Part shown: positions 51,320-60,000 of the stretch, one piece after another
Layout of the letters: every line of letters begins with the position of its first letter
How positions within the stretch are numbered: position 1 is the stretch's first letter
Assembly (NCBI GenBank): GCA_030141605.1
Contig: JAQGDQ010000076.1
Coordinates: 374,001 to 434,000, forward strand
Direction: 5' to 3'
Length of the DNA stretch: 60,000 bases
DNA from: Tubiluchus corallicola
Lineage: Eukaryota > Priapulida > Priapulimorpha > Priapulimorphida > Tubiluchidae
Position numbers and translations under genes: made by a program
Notes under the pieces: model-generated
Seen by the model: only the letters and a program-made list of their open reading frames with translations
Told to the model about the DNA's origin: nothing
The model's database searches: none

Positions 51320-51877
51320 CAGGGATACGCAAAGTGCGGCCCGCGAAGAGATTCGTCAACCTAATGAAAGTGCGGCCCAAGCGATGAATCAGGTGTATGC
51401 AGCTGAAGTCTGCGCCACGATCGCAAAGATAGTGTGGGTAGTTTTTCCACTAGATCGGATGCCAGTAGCCCTTACAAGATGTTTGTCACTTAATGTCACT
51501 GTCGAACATAACGAAATTACTTGTTACTCACGTGGAGCACAAAAAAGCCATGTAATCACAGCAGACTACCACGGAAGCCACCATTGAAACGCTCAAATGT
51601 GCAAGAATGCGAGAAGCAATCTGATTGGCTGGTAGGAAGACCAACCAGCCAATCTTTAGGTTTTATTATCGAGGCTGTTGATCTGCCCGTCGCCTTCTTT
51701 GTCACAGCAGGTAGATCATTTGGACTTGGTTATTTTATAAAATAACTTATAAATAAATAAATTATAAAAAATATAAAATAACCAAGTCAAAATGATCCAC
51801 CTACAATGACCAAAAAAGACGACTGGGCAGATTAAATTGTAAGTAGCCAACAAGCTGGAAAAGTGTGGTCATCCCTG
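51320..51877. mobile_element. hAT-like MITE with internal hairpin (558 bp)
   Basis: The left end is CAGGGATACGCAAAGTGCGG and the right end, reversed, is CAGGGATGACCACACTTTTC. These share CAGGGAT and the A+C/G layout typical of hAT ends with CAGGG starts. The flanking 8-mers ATGTAGTA and ATATAGGG agree at only five of eight positions, so the target duplication is doubtful or decayed. Inside, about 51675-51740 is an inverted copy of about 51772-51838. A second perfect 11-bp hairpin, GATTGGCTGGT / ACCAGCCAATC, sits at 51623-51654. It has no coding capacity. Confidence 0.6.
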
Positions 51878-52292
51878 ATATAGGGGGATTCCCAGATTTT
51901 AGTTTCCGTATAGGCTCAGTAGTACACGCCTGGATCAGTAGCTGCTTCGTCGTTTCAACAGGTGTAGTGTTCTTATAAATCAGAAACATGGATAAGAAAA
52001 AAGAGAAAGTTAGAAGAAGAACATCCAGTCAAGGCAGGTTAATATGCACTGTACTACATAGACTGTGTGATACACATTACTAATATGCATAGTCAAATTA
52101 CCACTCTCTGTCGTGAAAATAGAGATATATGGTTTTTAATATAAATTTTAATAACTTCTGAAATAGTTTCTTGAGTGTAATAGTAATGATGTGTGCAGAT
52201 CGGATGCAAAAAATCGTTATTAGGCCCTACTGTACTTGGCACCTTGATCAAACTGCCTGTCGCTCGGCTAGTCAGGTAATTTGCACACTCCT

Positions 52293-52476
52293 TGTAACAT
52301 TACCATAGATATGGTTTGTGTAGATCAAAGATCTTAGTGATTGCTTAGCAGTGTTCTGCATTCTAGACTGTCATGCTGCTCTGATCTTCTTTGTTTAAGT
52401 TCCTAATTAGTTTAATAAATACTACTTTATTATGCATGCATTTGTCTGGTTGCTAATATTATTGTAGCGTGTAACA
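52293..52476 (+). mobile_element. probable Ty3/gypsy 5' LTR
   Basis: Starts TGTAACATTACCATAG and ends GCGTGTAACA (TG...CA boundaries). It contains AATAAA near its 3' part. It is followed directly by TGGTGTCAGAAGTGGGAT (52477-52494), which has the form of a primer-binding site complementary to a tRNA-Leu 3' end, as seen in many Ty3/gypsy elements. The 5' boundary is inferred from the TG start. No second LTR was found in the window. Confidence 0.6.
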
Positions 52477-52495
52477 TGGTGTCAGAAGTGGGATA

Positions 52496-53035
52496 AGGTA
52501 TGCTCAGATTGAAAAAGAGGTACTTTCATGTGTTTTTGCAGTTACAAAGTTTCATCAGTATGTTTATGGTTGTCGTGTAGTAGTCCAGGCAGACCATAAG
52601 CCCTTGGTAGTTGTTATGCAAAAACCACTTCATTCAGCACCAAAGCGTTTACAGTCTATGCTAGTTAAACTTCAAGGTTACGATCTGAAGTTAATTTACG
52701 AACCAGGACCTACAATGTATGTAGCTGATACACTAAGCAGAGCTTATCTACAAGATCAGCCAGACTTAACCAAGTATGAGAAATACTTGAGCAATGTCAA
52801 TGTGTTGCAATACTTACCTATGTCTCAGGAGAGACTTAAACAAATTCGTGCTTATACGGAAAGTGATTTATTGACACTGCGATCTACAATTCTTAATGAC
52901 TGGCCTGAAAGAAAAGATTTTGTTCCTTTAGAGATTCGGCAGTATTATTCACTAAAGGATGAGCTCACAGTTCATATTGGTGTGATTTTAAAGGGTAACC
53001 AAATTGTGATTCCTAAAGCCCTGAGAAAAGAGAAT

Positions 53036-53036
<1 letters not shown>
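52496..53036 (+). pseudogene. Ty3/gypsy pol fragment: RNase H to integrase start
   Basis: One open frame: YAQIEKEVLSCVFAVTKFHQ, then VVVQADHKPLV (RNase H core), KRLQSMLVKLQGYDLKLIYE and the YVADTLSRA box that closes RNase H. A linker and the beginning of the integrase zinc region (QIVIPKALRKE) follow. There is no gag, protease or reverse transcriptase: the frame begins one base after the primer-binding site. The fragment ends abruptly in a TA/GA microsatellite before the integrase His/Cys residues. It cannot encode a working element. Confidence 0.9.
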
Positions 53037-53108
<72 letters not shown>

Positions 53109-53125
53109 GTATATATATATTCAAA
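53037..53125. repeat. compound TA/GA microsatellite
   Basis: A (TA)n run from about 53045, then (GA)n from about 53074 to 53108, then a second (TA)n tract. It abuts the broken end of the gypsy pol frame, which continues into it as Tyr-Ile and Glu-Arg repeats without biological meaning. Confidence 0.95.
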
Positions 53126-53681
53126 TTTAAATGGGGGAGAAGAGATTAAATTATGCATTATACTTGTAGTAATAACTATAATTGTATAGGACATTTAAAT
53201 ATAATTGATGGTAGTAATGTAGCCATCATAACCATTAAAGAGGGGCTATGGTGAGGGAGGGGGGGTCAAATTATCAGAATATTAGCGATTCATTTGCAGA
53301 ATTAATGTTACAATAATACGTTCAGAATTTTTTGTATCATTGGTATTTGCTGGTTATAAGCTAAGACCATTTTCCAAGTGGAAACAGATACAGATATAGG
53401 CTGCGATGAATGAATAATTTCATTTTAATTGATTTATACCTTGCCTTCGAAATTTTTTTTATACCGATTAACCTTAAATTGGCCAGGTTTACTTGTTCTG
53501 TTATGTGTAGCAAACAAATTTGAAAAAATGTTTGAAATTTGATTAAACGACGTGCTGTCGTTGCCGCTGTCGGTGAAGAGAATCTTGAATGTACAGTGTA
53601 TTTGTACTTCATTTTGTAGCAGGCCCTGTGTCTTTGTCCACCTATTTCAAAGAGCTCTCATATTGATTAAACACGTGCAAA
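53126..53681. other. ENOPH1 upstream region
   Basis: No coding sequence recognised. The ENOPH1 promoter should lie here. I see no TATA box at a convincing distance. Confidence 0.4.
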
Positions 53682-59820
<6,139 letters not shown>

Positions 59821-60000
59821 TGATGGCAATGTTAACTCAAAATTGAGTAAAAAATGTGGCACTTACTACACATGAGAAGTGTGTTATATATGAACAGTTT
59901 CTGCAAAGTTTATGAAAGAGCAGTCTTGTACTTGTATTGCTCACGTCTAATCAGGTTACACCTGCCTAACTTATTACCCACGGTAACTAATCAGTGCATC

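Noticed and set aside
53037-53149. Extension of the gypsy frame into Tyr-Ile and Glu-Arg repeats
   Set aside because: Translation of the TA/GA microsatellite, not part of the polyprotein.

Overview
The window is AT-rich (roughly one third G+C by eye) nuclear DNA of an invertebrate animal. Spliced genes with GT-AG introns of about 0.1 to 4 kb, a four-jointed family kinase, a kinesin light chain and many decayed transposons all point to a metazoan. I cannot fix the phylum from sequence alone. Four genes are recognised with confidence: a single-exon four-jointed box kinase (FJX1 type, 22686-23915, +), the snRNP core protein Sm D1 (SNRPD1, 29146-31056, -, 3 exons), kinesin light chain (KLC, 35916-50086, +, 16 coding exons with two alternative C-termini) and enolase-phosphatase E1 (ENOPH1/MtnC, 53682 to beyond 59815, +, first five exons). 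They are housekeeping or developmental genes with no evident functional link. They do not form an operon or cluster.

Layout. 1-22 kb is gene-poor. It holds a TGCAA/TACAA pentanucleotide satellite, a scrap of non-LTR retrotransposon, two copies of one tRNA-derived SINE family (about 1950-2197 and 9820-10076), a tRNA relic (11841-11912), a 330-bp hAT-type MITE with a near-perfect 8-bp target duplication (14217-14546), a possible small two-exon gene of unknown function (16614-17056) and a 175-bp-arm hairpin repeat (20116-20620). 22.4-25 kb is the FJX1 gene with a TATA box and a poly(A) signal. 25-29 kb shows nothing coding. 29.1-31.1 kb is SNRPD1. 31.8-34.8 kb is a graveyard of CR1/L2-like non-LTR retrotransposon pieces. 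35.9-50.1 kb is KLC, with a hAT-type MITE (48384-48924, perfect 8-bp target duplication) inside one of its last introns. 51.0-53.1 kb is stacked mobile DNA: a retrotransposon 3' end, a hAT-like MITE with an internal hairpin, and a gutted Ty3/gypsy element that ends in a TA/GA microsatellite. 53.7-60 kb is ENOPH1.

Most notable is a 721-bp foldback element (53784-54504). Its two arms are tandem arrays of a degenerate 16-bp unit in opposite orientation, and it is flanked by a perfect 9-bp direct repeat. It landed two bases inside ENOPH1 intron 1, so the duplicated target is part of the 5' splice site. The exon just upstream carries an apparent one-base frameshift in an A-run. No CRISPR, rRNA or intact autonomous transposon was found.
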